Assembly (NCBI RefSeq): GCF_009739515.1
Contig: NZ_CP046535.1
Location: forward strand, 1,674,001-1,738,000
Length of the DNA: 64,000 nt
Source of the DNA: Sphingomonas profundi
GTDB lineage: Bacteria > Pseudomonadota > Alphaproteobacteria > Sphingomonadales > Sphingomonadaceae
Direction of reading: 5' to 3'
The translations under genes were made by a program, and so were the position numbers. Below, piece by piece: positions 8,841 to 17,853 of the stretch. Position 1 is the stretch's first letter, and every line of letters starts with the position of its first letter. The notes below the pieces were generated by a model. It saw only the letters and a program-made list of their open reading frames with translations, was not told the origin of the DNA and searched no databases.

Positions 8841-10670
8841 CTACAGCCGCTCCCGATCGACCGCGGCGGACGAGGCCGGCGCGCCGATCGCCGCCGCCTC
8901 GCCGATCGCCCGCTCGCCGGCCAGCGCATGGTCCGCCTCGGCCGGGTCCATGTGCATCGCCCGCTTGAGCCATGGCGACAAAGCGAGCACCACGACGCCG
9001 ATCGCCACCCCCACCCAGCCGATCTTGCCGAAGATGTCGGCATAGGTATCCAGCTGCGCCCGCGGATCGACGACCATGCCGCCCACGGTGGCGCCGGACG
9101 TGGCCTTGGCGATCAGCCCGGCCAGCGTGTGGGCAAGCGCGGAGGACATGAACCACACGCCCATCATCAGCCCCACCACGCGCGGCACCGAGAGCCGGGT
9201 GATCATCGAGAGGCCGACCGGCGACAGGCAGATCTCGCCGGTGGTGTGCAGCAGGTAGGCCAGCGCCAGCCACACCAGCGGCACGCGGAAGTCCGGCCCG
9301 GCGAAGTGGGTGATGCCGATCACCAGCACCAGGAAGCCGAGGCCCACCTGCATCAGCCCCAGCCCGAACTTCACCGGCGTGGAAGGCTCCAGCCGGCGGC
9401 GGCCCAGCCACGTCCACAAGGCGGCGAACACGGGCGCGAAGATCACGATGAAGGCGGGGTTGAAGAAGTTGGTCTGCGCCGCGTTCATCGCCAGGCCGCC
9501 CGCCACGTGCAGATCGGTGTTGCGATCGGCGTAGAGCGTCATCGAGCTGCCCGCCTGCTCGAACAGCGTCCAGAACAGCACGGAGAAGATCGTCAGCACC
9601 AGCGCCACGATCATCCGCGATCGCTCCACGCCCTTCAGCGCCGTGATCGACCAGACGATCATCGCGGCGAAGATCAGCGGCGCGCCGATCGTCAGCGCGG
9701 TCGTCACGATCTCGTCGCGCTGCACCAGGAACCAGGCCGGCAGCAGCAGGATGAAGCCGGCGACGTAGATCGTCCACTCCAGGCTCAGCGGGCCGGCCAC
9801 CGGCCGCCGCAGCGCCGCCGGCACCGGCGGCTCGGCCTTGCCCATCAGGAACTTCTGGCCCCACAGGAAGGTGATCAGCCCCGCCAGCATGCCGATGCCA
9901 GCGAGGCCGAAGCCGTAGGCCCAGCCGTATTTAACCGCCAGATAGCCGCACAGGATGGTCGACAGCAGGGAACCGATGTTGATGCCCATGTAGAAGATGG
10001 TGAAGGCCCCGTCCCGTCGCGGATCCTCCTGCGTGTAGAGCGCGCCGACGATCGTCGAGATGTTCGCCTTGAGGAAGCCGACGCCGACGATGATCAGCGA
10101 CAGCGAGAAGAACAGGATCTGCACGTAGATCGGCTGCTGTTCGGTGCGGAAGGCGTAGTTGCCGGTCGCCACGGTCTGCGGCAGGCCCAGCGCGCCGCCG
10201 CCGGTGATGGTGATCGCGCTGCTCGCCGTCGTCAGCGGCAGCTTCGCGCCGTCGGGCGCCAGCAGCGCCAGCGCGCGATCGTCGCCGCGGCCGCTGGCCA
10301 CCACCTCGTAGCTGCGGCCGCCGAAATCGAGATACTGCTTAGATCCGGCGCCCTCGAACGCCATGCCGAAATGCCCCGCCACCAGCAGCAGCGCCCCGAT
10401 CGTCACCGCCTTGCGCGATCCCAGCCAGCGATCCGCCACCAGACCGCCCAGCACCGGCGCCAGATACACCAGCGAGGCGTAGGCCGCGTAGATGCCCTGC
10501 GCCTCCTCGTCGCCGAATAGGAAATGCTGGGTGAGGTACAGCACCAGCAGCGCCCGCATGCCGTAGAAGGAGAAACGCTCCCACATCTCGGTGAGGAACA
10601 GGATGGCGAGGCCGCGCGGGTGGCCGAACAGCTCGTCGCGCCCCTCCCCGCTCGCAAATGTGGTGGCCAT
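8841..10670 (-). CDS. POT/PTR family proton-dependent peptide transporter
   Basis: Twelve-plus-helix inner-membrane symporter for di- and tripeptides, 609 residues. The proton-coupling motif [15 protein letters not shown] near the N-terminus and the PTR2 signature [15 protein letters not shown] are clear. An insertion of about 80 polar residues (starting around [11 protein letters not shown], ending near [11 protein letters not shown]) between early helices makes it longer than the usual size of about 500. The start at [10 protein letters not shown] was chosen as the first Met before the ExxER motif. Divergent from the nitroreductase gene across a 127-base region. Confidence 0.9.
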   Translation of the reverse strand: MATTFASGEGRDELFGHPRGLAILFLTEMWERFSFYGMRALLVLYLTQHFLFGDEEAQGIYAAYASLVYLAPVLGGLVADRWLGSRKAVTIGALLLVAGHFGMAFEGAGSKQYLDFGGRSYEVVASGRGDDRALALLAPDGAKLPLTTASSAITITGGGALGLPQTVATGNYAFRTEQQPIYVQILFFSLSLIIVGVGFLKANISTIVGALYTQEDPRRDGAFTIFYMGINIGSLLSTILCGYLAVKYGWAYGFGLAGIGMLAGLITFLWGQKFLMGKAEPPVPAALRRPVAGPLSLEWTIYVAGFILLLPAWFLVQRDEIVTTALTIGAPLIFAAMIVWSITALKGVERSRMIVALVLTIFSVLFWTLFEQAGSSMTLYADRNTDLHVAGGLAMNAAQTNFFNPAFIVIFAPVFAALWTWLGRRRLEPSTPVKFGLGLMQVGLGFLVLVIGITHFAGPDFRVPLVWLALAYLLHTTGEICLSPVGLSMITRLSVPRVVGLMMGVWFMSSALAHTLAGLIAKATSGATVGGMVVDPRAQLDTYADIFGKIGWVGVAIGVVVLALSPWLKRAMHMDPAEADHALAGERAIGEAAAIGAPASSAAVDRERL

Positions 10671-10797
10671 GAGGCGGAACGCTCCGAACAGAAGGCGCGG
10701 CCGGCGGCGCCGGCGCTGAGATGGCCGCAGAGTAGCGCCTCGCCCCCGCCTGTGAAGAAGATTGTTGACGTGGGCGCCGGCTGCTAATCGGGCGGCC

Positions 10798-11370
10798 ATG
10801 TTCAACGATCTCTCGTCGCCGGCGGCCCTCCTCGCCACGCGCCGGTCCGGCAAGCCGCGCGACATGGTGGCGCCGGGGCCGAGCGAGGCGCAGCTGCGCG
10901 CCATGCTGGAGGCTGCGATCCGCGTGCCCGACCACGGCAAGCTCGCGCCGTGGCGCTTCGTAATCGTCGCCGGGGATCGGCGCGAGGCGTTCGCGGCGCT
11001 GCTGCGCGACGCCTATCTGGCGGAGAAGCCGGCGGCCGGACGACTGGAGCTGGAGGCGATCGACCAGTTCGCGCGGCAGGCGCCGGCGCTCGTCGTCGCC
11101 ATCTCCCGCCCGGCCCACGCCAGCCACATCCCGCCGTGGGAGCAGGAGCTGTCGGCCGGCGCCGCCTGCATGAACCTGCTGCACGCGGCCCACGCCCACG
11201 GCTTCGTCGGCGGCTGGCTGACGGGCTGGGCCGCCTATTCCGTAGACGTGCGCAAGGCCCTTGCCGGCGACGACGGGCGCATCGCCGGCTTCGTGTTCAT
11301 CGGCAGCCCGGCGCGCCCGCTGGAGGAGCGCCCGCGCCCCGATTACGACGCCGTCGTCTCGCACTGGTAG
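10798..11370 (+). CDS. Nitroreductase family protein (YdjA-like)
   Basis: Small FMN-dependent NAD(P)H oxidoreductase, 190 residues. The N-terminal LLATRRSGKPRDM, IRVPDHGKLAPWRFVIV and C-terminal GWLTGWAAYS, FVFIGSPA blocks match the compact nitroreductase class typified by YdjA. The physiological substrate is unknown. It is followed after 29 bases by a GntR regulator gene and then tsaC, suggesting one operon. A TTGACG hexamer lies only about 25 bases upstream, so the leader, if that is the promoter, must be very short. Confidence 0.85.
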   Translation: MFNDLSSPAALLATRRSGKPRDMVAPGPSEAQLRAMLEAAIRVPDHGKLAPWRFVIVAGDRREAFAALLRDAYLAEKPAAGRLELEAIDQFARQAPALVVAISRPAHASHIPPWEQELSAGAACMNLLHAAHAHGFVGGWLTGWAAYSVDVRKALAGDDGRIAGFVFIGSPARPLEERPRPDYDAVVSHW

Positions 11371-11384
11371 CTTGACGCGCCGTG

Positions 11385-11398
11385 CTGTCTTAGGACAG
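11385..11398 (+). promoter_or_regulatory. Inverted repeat over the GntR gene ribosome site
   Basis: CTGTCTTAGGACAG is an inverted repeat with perfect 5-base arms (CTGTC/GACAG). It ends one base before the ATG of the GntR-family gene and contains its AGGA ribosome site. A further GACAG half-site falls inside the first codons. Position and symmetry suggest an autoregulatory operator; this is inference. Confidence 0.45.
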
Positions 11399-11399
11399 T

Positions 11400-11759
11400 A
11401 TGACAGTGATGATCGGCCCGGACCGCCCCGTCTATCTGCGCCTGCGCGATACGATCGCCTCGGCGATCCTCGAAGGCCGCTTCCACGATGGCGATCCGCT
11501 GCCCTCGGTGCGCAGCTTCGCCGCCAGCCACGGCGCCAACCCCCTCACCGTGGCCAAGGCGTATCAGAGCTTCCAGGACGATGGCCTCGTCGTCGTGCGG
11601 CGCGGCGTGGGCATGTTCGTGGCGGAGGGCGCCACGGCACGCCTGCGAGTGAGCGAGCGGCAGCTGTTCCTCGACACCTATTGGCCTGAGATAGAGGCGC
11701 ATATCCGCCGGCTCGATCTGGCGCCGGCGGACCTGCTCGATCGCGTCGGCGCGGGATGA
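11400..11759 (+). CDS. GntR-family regulator, short YtrA type
   Basis: Transcription factor of 119 residues: an N-terminal winged helix (residues about 10-75, with RLRDTIASAILEGRF, LPSVRSFAASHGANPLTVAKAY and GMFVAEGA) and only about 40 residues of C-terminal dimerisation helix. This short architecture is the YtrA subfamily, whose members usually control adjacent transporter genes. Here the neighbours are a nitroreductase upstream and tsaC downstream (4-base ATGA overlap), which is unusual. The palindrome covering its ribosome site suggests autorepression. The ligand, if any, is unknown. Confidence 0.85.
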   Translation: MTVMIGPDRPVYLRLRDTIASAILEGRFHDGDPLPSVRSFAASHGANPLTVAKAYQSFQDDGLVVVRRGVGMFVAEGATARLRVSERQLFLDTYWPEIEAHIRRLDLAPADLLDRVGAG

Positions 11760-12733
11760 CGGCACCTCCCCGCTCCTTGCCCGCGGGCGAGGGAGCGGCG
11801 ACGCCGATCCTGCCGTTCGACGATCACGCCGTCGCGCAGGCGGCGCGCCTCATCCTCTCCGGCCAGCCGGTCGCCATCGCCACGGAGACGGTCTACGGCC
11901 TCGCCGCCGACGCCACCAACGGCGCGGGCGTGGCGCGGATCTACGCGGCGAAGGGCCGGCCCGCGTTCAACCCGCTGATCGTGCACGCGGGCTCGCGGCG
12001 GGAGGCGGCCGGGATCGCCCGCTTCGATGCCGCCGCCGATGCGCTTGCCGCGGCCTTCTGGCCCGGTCCGCTCACCTTGGTGCTGCCGCTGGCCGCAAAC
12101 GCCGCCATCGCGCCGATCGTCACGGCGGGCCTGCCGACGGTGGCGCTGCGGGTGCCGGCGCATGCCGCGATGCGCGCGCTGCTCGCCGCCTGCGGCCGGC
12201 CGCTCGCGGCTCCGTCGGCCAATGCCAGCGGCACGATCAGCCCCACCACGGCGGCGCACGTCGCCCGCTCGCTCGACGGGCGGGTGCCGCTGATCGTCGA
12301 TGCCGGCCCGACGGCGCACGGCCTGGAGTCGACGATCGTGGCGGTGGAGGCGGAGCGGCTGGTGCTGCTGCGGCCCGGCCCGATCGCGGCCGACGCGCTA
12401 GCGCGGGCGGCGGGCCTGCCGATCGTGGCGCATCAGGGCACGGCGATCGTCGCGCCGGGCCAGCTCGCCAGCCATTACGCGCCGCGCCAGCCCGTCCGGC
12501 TGGAAGCGACCGGGGCCGCGGCGGACGAGTGGCTGATCGGCTTCGGCGCGGTCGCCGGCGACGCCACCCTGTCGGCCGCCGGCGATCCGATCGAGGCCGC
12601 CGCCCGCCTGTTCGCCGCGCTGCACGAGGCGGACGCCTCCGGCCGCGCGCGCATCGCTGTGGCGCCCGTGCCGAATGCGGGCCTGGGCGCCGCGATCAAC
12701 GATCGGCTCAGGCGGGCGGCGGCACCGCGCTGA
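11756..12733 (+). CDS. tsaC: L-threonylcarbamoyladenylate synthase (Sua5 type)
   Basis: Makes threonylcarbamoyl-AMP from threonine, bicarbonate and ATP, the first step of the universal t6A37 tRNA modification. At 325 residues it is the long Sua5 form: a YrdC domain (residues about 20-210; IATETVYGLAADA, IYAAKGRPAFNPL, FWPGPLTLVL, LAAPSANASG), then a linker with SHYAPRQPV and a C-terminal Sua5 domain. The start overlaps the stop of the GntR gene (ATGA), so the two are translationally coupled. It converges on msrA with 30 bases between them. Confidence 0.93.
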   Translation: MTAPPRSLPAGEGAATPILPFDDHAVAQAARLILSGQPVAIATETVYGLAADATNGAGVARIYAAKGRPAFNPLIVHAGSRREAAGIARFDAAADALAAAFWPGPLTLVLPLAANAAIAPIVTAGLPTVALRVPAHAAMRALLAACGRPLAAPSANASGTISPTTAAHVARSLDGRVPLIVDAGPTAHGLESTIVAVEAERLVLLRPGPIAADALARAAGLPIVAHQGTAIVAPGQLASHYAPRQPVRLEATGAAADEWLIGFGAVAGDATLSAAGDPIEAAARLFAALHEADASGRARIAVAPVPNAGLGAAINDRLRRAAAPR

Positions 12734-12763
12734 GCCGCAACCCGAGCGTGGTCGATACGGCCG

Positions 12764-13309
12764 TCAGACCGCCGCAGTCGCCTTCAGCCGGGCGGCGTAG
12801 CTCTTGCGTAGCTTCTGCAGCTTCGGCGGGATCACGGCCAGGCAATAGGGATTGGACTGGCCCTCGCCCTGCCAATATTCCTGATGATAGTCCTCGGCCG
12901 GATACCAGGTGGAGAGCGGCTCCACCGTCGTCACGATCGGGCGCGGCCACGCCTCGGCGGCGCGGCGGATAGCCTCGTGCGCGGCGGCCTCCTGCTCCGG
13001 CGAGTGGGGGAAGATGGCGGAGCGATATTGCGTGCCCACATCGTTGCCCTGGCGGTTCAGCGTCGTCGGATCATGCGTGTGGAAGAAGATGTCGAGCAGC
13101 TCGGCATAGCCGATCACGTCCGGGTCGAACGTCACGCGGATCGCCTCGGCATGGCCGGTGTTGCCGCTGCACACCTGCTTGTACGTGGGGTCGGCCACGG
13201 CGCCGCCGATGTAGCCGCTCTCCACCTGCGAAACGCCCTCGATATCGTTGAACACCGCCTCGGTGCACCAGAAGCAGCCGCCTGCCAGCGTCGCGATTTC
13301 CTGTGCCAT
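12764..13309 (-). CDS. msrA: Peptide methionine sulfoxide reductase MsrA
   Basis: Cytoplasmic reductase of methionine-S-sulfoxide, 181 residues. The catalytic motif [11 protein letters not shown] places the active Cys at residue 12. The blocks [36 protein letters not shown] and AEDYHQEYW are typical. No signal peptide is present, in contrast to the msrB at 19.1 kb, which is exported. It is transcribed away from the ExoX-like gene. Confidence 0.96.
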   Translation of the reverse strand: MAQEIATLAGGCFWCTEAVFNDIEGVSQVESGYIGGAVADPTYKQVCSGNTGHAEAIRVTFDPDVIGYAELLDIFFHTHDPTTLNRQGNDVGTQYRSAIFPHSPEQEAAAHEAIRRAAEAWPRPIVTTVEPLSTWYPAEDYHQEYWQGEGQSNPYCLAVIPPKLQKLRKSYAARLKATAAV

Positions 13310-13390
13310 GCCTGTCTCCTTGTGTGGCTACCGAGATAAGGCGCAAGCCGGCCCTTTCAATCGCGCGCGGCCGTGCCCCATATCGATGCG

Positions 13391-14146
13391 ATGAACGTAC
13401 CCTATATCCGCGTCGTCGATCTGGAGACCACCGGCTCGCGCCCGCCGGCGCACGACGTGTGCGAGATCGGCTGGCAGGACGTGGCGCTGGGCGAGGCCGG
13501 CCGCTGGGAGGTGACGGCGGCGCGGGGATCGCGGCTCGTCCACCCCGGCCGGCCGATCCCGCCCGTCACCCAGGCGATCCACCACATCATCGACGAGGAT
13601 GTCGCCGATGCATCGCCGTGGCGCGACGTGGCGCCAACCATCCTGCGGCCGGCGGAGCGGCCGCTCGCGCTCGCCGCGCATCGTGCCGCGTTCGAGCAGC
13701 GTTTCTGCACGCCGCCGCTCACCGGCGGGGCGGACTGGATCTGCACGTGGAAGTGCGCGCTGCGGCTGTGGCCGGACAGTCCGAGCTTCTCCAACCAGGT
13801 GCTGCGCTACTGGCGCAAGCCCGCCGGGCTGGATCGCGCGATCGGCCTGCCCGCACACCGGGCGCTGCCCGACGCCTATGTGACGGCCCACCATCTGCGC
13901 GACATGCTGGCCACCGCCAGCGTGGCGCAGCTGATCGCGTGGAGCGCGGCGCCCGGCCTGCTGCCGCGCGTGCCGGCCGGGCCCGATCGCGGGCGCAACT
14001 GGCGGGAGCTGGACGACACGGCCCTCGCCCGCCACGCCGACGATCGGGACGAGGACATCCGCTTCTCCGCCCGGCACGAGATCGCCCGGCGGCAGGAAAC
14101 GGATGCGGAGCCGGCACCGCCGCCGCAGCAGCCCAGCCTGTTCTGA
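13391..14146 (+). CDS. ExoX-like DEDDh 3'-5' exonuclease
   Basis: Predicted 3'-5' DNA exonuclease, 251 residues. The N-terminal motif DLETTG supplies Asp10/Glu12; the stretch WICTWKCALRLWP followed by HRALPDAYVTAHHL (His156, Asp161) closely resembles E. coli exonuclease X. The second catalytic Asp of the usual AHNAxFD motif is Glu102 here (AHRAAFEQRF), and the usual Asn is Arg. The C-terminal part (GRNWRELDDTALARHADD) resembles the ExoX tail. The Met at 13391 was chosen; an in-frame GTG at 13373 would add six residues. Probably a repair or turnover nuclease; the exact substrate is not evident. Confidence 0.8.
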   Translation: MNVPYIRVVDLETTGSRPPAHDVCEIGWQDVALGEAGRWEVTAARGSRLVHPGRPIPPVTQAIHHIIDEDVADASPWRDVAPTILRPAERPLALAAHRAAFEQRFCTPPLTGGADWICTWKCALRLWPDSPSFSNQVLRYWRKPAGLDRAIGLPAHRALPDAYVTAHHLRDMLATASVAQLIAWSAAPGLLPRVPAGPDRGRNWRELDDTALARHADDRDEDIRFSARHEIARRQETDAEPAPPPQQPSLF

Positions 14147-14167
14147 CGCTCGCCGACCGACGGCGCC

Positions 14168-15163
14168 TCAGCCCAGCCGCTGCGCCACCAGCGCCTTCAG
14201 GTCCGCCTGCGGACGCGCGCCGAAGTGGGAGATCACCTCGGCGGCGGCGATCGCCCCCATCGTCAGGCAATCGCCGACGGAGCGGCCCTGCGCCTGCCCG
14301 GCGAGGAAGCCGGCGGCGAACAGGTCGCCCGCGCCGGTGGTGTCGACCACCCGCGCGATCGGCTCCGCCGGCACGGCGACGCGCTCGCCGCCCTGCACCG
14401 CGATCGCGCCCTCGTCGCCGCGCGTCACCACCAGCAGCGGCACCCTGCCCGCCACCGCCGCCACCGCCGCCTCGAAATCGTCGATCTGCGTCAGCGATCG
14501 GATCTCCGTCTCGTTGGCGAACAGGATGTCGATCTCGCCCCGGTCGATCAGTGTCTGGAAGTCGCCGCGATGCCGCTCGATGCAGAAGGCGTCGGAGAGG
14601 GTGAAGGCCACCTTGCGGCCATTCTCGCGGGCGATGCGGATGGCGGCGCGCATCGCGGCGCGCGGCTGCTCCGGATCCCACAGATAGCCTTCGAGGTAGA
14701 GGATCGCGGCCGATGCGATCATCTCGGCGTCCACCGACTCCGCCGGCAGATACTGCGCCGCGCCCAGGAAGGTGTTCATCGTCCGCTGCCCGTCGTCGGT
14801 GACGAGGATCAGGCAGCGCGCCGTCGGCGGCTCGTCCGATCGCGGCGCGGTGCGGAAATCGACGCCCAGCGCGCGGATGTCGTGCGCGAAGACCTTGCCG
14901 AGCTGGTCGTCCGCCACCTGGCCGACGAAGCCGCAGCGCCCGCCCAGGGCGGCGATGCCCGCGACGGTATTGGCGGCCGATCCGCCGCTCGCCTCGATGC
15001 CCGGCGCCATGCGGCCGTACAGCCCTTCCGCCGTCTCGGTATCGATCAGCCGCATCGATCCCTTGGCCACGCCCTCGGCGGCGATGAACGCCTCGTCGGC
15101 TCTGGCGAGCACGTCGACGATGGCATTGCCGATCGCGACGATGTCGAGGGTCGTGGCGCTCAC
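14168..15163 (-). CDS. PfkB-family kinase, adenosine kinase-like
   Basis: Ribokinase-fold kinase, 331 residues. The N-terminal IVAIGNAIVDVLA, the GGSAANTVAGIAALGG block (PfkB signature 1) and the C-terminal DTTGAGDLFAAGFLAG (signature 2, with the catalytic Asp) are intact. Alphaproteobacterial proteins of this type are usually annotated adenosine kinase; the lid sequence DGQRTMNTFLGAAQYL supports that branch, but sugar kinase activity cannot be excluded. It converges on the ExoX-like gene with only 21 bases between. Confidence 0.85.
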   Translation of the reverse strand: MSATTLDIVAIGNAIVDVLARADEAFIAAEGVAKGSMRLIDTETAEGLYGRMAPGIEASGGSAANTVAGIAALGGRCGFVGQVADDQLGKVFAHDIRALGVDFRTAPRSDEPPTARCLILVTDDGQRTMNTFLGAAQYLPAESVDAEMIASAAILYLEGYLWDPEQPRAAMRAAIRIARENGRKVAFTLSDAFCIERHRGDFQTLIDRGEIDILFANETEIRSLTQIDDFEAAVAAVAGRVPLLVVTRGDEGAIAVQGGERVAVPAEPIARVVDTTGAGDLFAAGFLAGQAQGRSVGDCLTMGAIAAAEVISHFGARPQADLKALVAQRLG

Positions 15164-15302
15164 CGATATCTCCTTGGTCTCCGTAGAGCGCCGCGCCTAG
15201 ACAAGCGGCGCCCGCCGCGCAACCGGCGCGCGCCGGCACCGCCCGGTCGGCACGCGCCGTCCGGCCTCTGGCGGCGGCTGCCGATTTCGCCCAGAAGGCG
15301 GC

Positions 15303-15686
15303 ATGGACCGATCCCTCCCCCGCCTGCTCGCCCTGGCGGCGCCGGCGCTGCTCGCGGCGTGCGCCACCGCGCCCAGGCCGCAGGCGCCGCTGCATCCGCC
15401 CAAGATCCCCACCGTCACCCTCGGCGCGGGTCTCGATCGCGTGATGGGCAAGGATGCCCGCGCGCTGCAGATCCTGTTCGGCGCGCCCGATCTCGACGTG
15501 CGCGAGGGGAGTGCCCGCAAGCTGCAATATGCGAGCAGCGTGTGCGTGCTGGACGCCTATCTGTACCCGCCCGCCGCCGGCCGCGAACCGCTGGTCCGCT
15601 ACATCGACGCCCGCCTGCCGACCGGCGACGATTTCGACCGTGCCAGCTGCGTCGCCGCGCTCAGCCGGCGGGTGGAGGCGCGGTAG
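15303..15686 (+). CDS. Small predicted lipoprotein, function unknown
   Basis: 127 residues with a lipoprotein signal: positively charged start, hydrophobic core and lipobox LLAAC with Cys20 as the acylated residue. The mature part is Pro-rich at first, then has VMGKDARALQILFGAPDLDVREG and SARKLQYASSVCVLDAYLYP, a pattern recalling the SmpA/BamE-like fold (a gap-and-turn followed by an aromatic strand), though this is only an impression. No operon partner. I do not recognise a named family. Confidence 0.75.
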   Translation: MDRSLPRLLALAAPALLAACATAPRPQAPLHPPKIPTVTLGAGLDRVMGKDARALQILFGAPDLDVREGSARKLQYASSVCVLDAYLYPPAAGREPLVRYIDARLPTGDDFDRASCVAALSRRVEAR

Positions 15687-15728
15687 CCTCCCTCCGATGT
15701 CCGTTCAGGGCCGGGAATGGCCGCGGCC

Positions 15729-16877
15729 TCACGCCGGCTCCGCCAGCGCCCACTCGTCCCGCACGTCCGCATCCGGTTCATGCGGCCACCGCGCCGCCCG
15801 CTCCCGCGTCCAGGCCGCCGCGTCCAGCCGCCGCAGCGCCCATACGGCGGCGCCGCGCACCACGGCCGCGGGATCGTCCAGCAGCGCCGTCACCCGCGCC
15901 AGCAGCCGCGCGTCGCCGCCATTGCCCGCCGCGATCAGGGCGTTGCGGACCATGCGGTCGCGGCCGATGCGCTTGATCGGGGAGCCGGCGAACACCTGCC
16001 GGAAGGCGGCGTCGTCCAGCGCCAGCAGGTCGCCCAGCTCCGGCGCGGCGAGTTCGGCGCGGGCGGCGAAGGCGCGGTTGGCGGCGCCAGCGGCGGCGAA
16101 CTTGTTCCACGGGCAGGCCGCCAGGCAATCGTCGCAGCCGTAGATGCGGTTGCCCAGCGCCGCGCGGAAGCCGGCCGGGATCGGCCCCTTATGCTCGATC
16201 GTAAGGTAGGAGATGCAGCGCCGCGCATCCAGCCGGTAGGGCGCCGGGAAGGCATCGGTCGGGCAGGCGCGCTGGCAGGCGTCGCACGATCCGCAGGCAT
16301 CGCGCGCCGGCGGGTCGGCCGGCAGGTCCAGGGTCGTCATGATCGCGCCCAGGAACAGCCAGCTGCCGTGCGAGCGGCTGACGAGATTGGTGTGCTTACC
16401 CTGCCAGCCGATCCCGGCCGCCTGCCCCAGCGGCTTCTCCATCACCGGCGCGGTATCGACGAACACCTTCAGGTCGCCGCCGCCATGATCCACCAGCCAG
16501 CGGGCGAGCGCCTTCAGCGCTTTCTTGACGACGTCGTGATAGTCCTGCCCCTGCGCGTAGGTGGAGATGCGGCCTATATCGTGCGCCGCCGCCAGCCGCA
16601 GCGGATCCTCCCTCGGCGCGTAGCTCATGCCGAGCATCACCACGCTGCGCGCCTCCGGCCACAGATCGGCGGGCGAGCGGCGCTGGTCGGCCCGCGCCGC
16701 CATCCAGCCCATCTCGCCGTGCGCGCCGCTCTCCAGCCACTCGGCCAGGCGGGCGCCGGCCTGCGGTATGGCGTCCACCCGCGCCACGCCGCACGCGGCG
16801 AAGCCCAGCGCCGCCGCCTGCGCCTTCAGGGCGCGCGTCAACGCTTCGTTGGGGCTGGCGTGCGATGGCGGGATCAT
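15729..16877 (-). CDS. queG: Epoxyqueuosine reductase
   Basis: QueG, 382 residues; cobalamin and [4Fe-4S] enzyme that performs the last step of queuosine synthesis on tRNA. Cys195, 198, 201 and 205 ([12 protein letters not shown]) with Cys248, 251 and 255 ([10 protein letters not shown]) and Cys221 form the two clusters; Asp141 in DTAPVMEK is the conserved acid. The C-terminal HEAT-like helices ([18 protein letters not shown]) bind tRNA. Divergent from the ABC exporter genes, with 31 bases between starts. Confidence 0.95.
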   Translation of the reverse strand: MIPPSHASPNEALTRALKAQAAALGFAACGVARVDAIPQAGARLAEWLESGAHGEMGWMAARADQRRSPADLWPEARSVVMLGMSYAPREDPLRLAAAHDIGRISTYAQGQDYHDVVKKALKALARWLVDHGGGDLKVFVDTAPVMEKPLGQAAGIGWQGKHTNLVSRSHGSWLFLGAIMTTLDLPADPPARDACGSCDACQRACPTDAFPAPYRLDARRCISYLTIEHKGPIPAGFRAALGNRIYGCDDCLAACPWNKFAAAGAANRAFAARAELAAPELGDLLALDDAAFRQVFAGSPIKRIGRDRMVRNALIAAGNGGDARLLARVTALLDDPAAVVRGAAVWALRRLDAAAWTRERAARWPHEPDADVRDEWALAEPA

Positions 16878-16908
16878 GGCATCGCCCGTCTAGGCGATCG
16901 CGCGAAGG

Positions 16909-17853
16909 ATGAGAATGAGCGGACTGGCGATCGAGGCGGTGGGGCTGGTCAAGGATTTCGGCGCCACCCGCGCGGTGGAAGGGATCGATCTCGCCGTGCC
17001 GGCGGGCGCGATCTACGGCGTGCTCGGCCCCAACGGCGCCGGCAAGACGACCACCCTGCGCATGCTGCTGGGCATCATCGATCCCGATGCCGGCCACCGC
17101 ACCCTGCTGGGCGAGGCGCAGCCGCTGCGCGCGGCCCCGCGCGTGGGCTACCTGCCGGAGGAGCGCGGGCTCTACCCGGCGATGAACCCGCGCGAGGCGA
17201 TCGCCTTCATGGGCGCGCTGCGCGGCCTGCCCCTGGCCGAGGGCCGCGCCCGCGCCGACGCGTTGCTGGCCGCACACGATCTGGCGCATGCGGCCAAGCG
17301 GCCGATCCGCACTCTCTCCAAGGGCATGGCGCAGACGGTGCAGCTGCTCGGCACCCTCGTCCACCACCCGCGCCTGATCGTGCTGGACGAGCCCTTTTCC
17401 GGCCTGGACGCGCTGAACCAGCAGCGGCTGGAGGGGCTGATCCGGGCGCAGGCGGCGGACGGCGTGACGATCCTGTTCTCCACCCACGTGATCGCCCATG
17501 CCGAGCGGCTGTGCGAGCGGATCGCGATCATCGCCGGCGGCCGGGTGCGGTTCGAAGGCGCGGTGGAGGCGGCACGCAACCGCCTGCGCCCGCAGGTGCG
17601 GCTGGGCACGCGGCGGCAGACGGGCGCGTGGCGGGCGGCGCTGCCGGGCGATGCGCGGCTGGACGGCGGCGTCTGGCGTTTCGAGCTGCCGGAGGGCGGG
17701 GTGGAGCCGCTGCTGAAGGGGCTGATCGATGGCGGCGCCGGCATCGACACGCTCTCGATCGAGCGGCCCGGCCTGCACGACGCGTTCGTCGCGATCGCCG
17801 GCGAGGCGGCCGCGCGCGAGATGGCGAAACCCGATGCGGAGCCGGCGGCGTGA
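16909..17853 (+). CDS. ABC exporter ATP-binding protein (NatA-like)
   Basis: Cytoplasmic ATPase of an ABC-2 type exporter, 314 residues. Walker A is GPNGAGKTT (residues 40-48), the signature is degenerate LSKGM in place of LSGGQ, Walker B is LIVLDEPFSGLD and the H-loop is FSTHVIAHAE. A C-terminal extension of about 80 residues (after residue 230) resembles the DUF4162 tail of NatA-like proteins. Start 16909 (ATG); a second ATG two codons on is equally plausible. GTGA overlap with the permease gene shows the pair works together. Substrate unknown. Confidence 0.9.
   Translation: MRMSGLAIEAVGLVKDFGATRAVEGIDLAVPAGAIYGVLGPNGAGKTTTLRMLLGIIDPDAGHRTLLGEAQPLRAAPRVGYLPEERGLYPAMNPREAIAFMGALRGLPLAEGRARADALLAAHDLAHAAKRPIRTLSKGMAQTVQLLGTLVHHPRLIVLDEPFSGLDALNQQRLEGLIRAQAADGVTILFSTHVIAHAERLCERIAIIAGGRVRFEGAVEAARNRLRPQVRLGTRRQTGAWRAALPGDARLDGGVWRFELPEGGVEPLLKGLIDGGAGIDTLSIERPGLHDAFVAIAGEAAAREMAKPDAEPAA

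Noticed and set aside
10775-10797. TTGACG followed by TAATCG as a promoter for the nitroreductase
   Set aside because: The spacer is about 14 bases, too short, and it would leave almost no leader.
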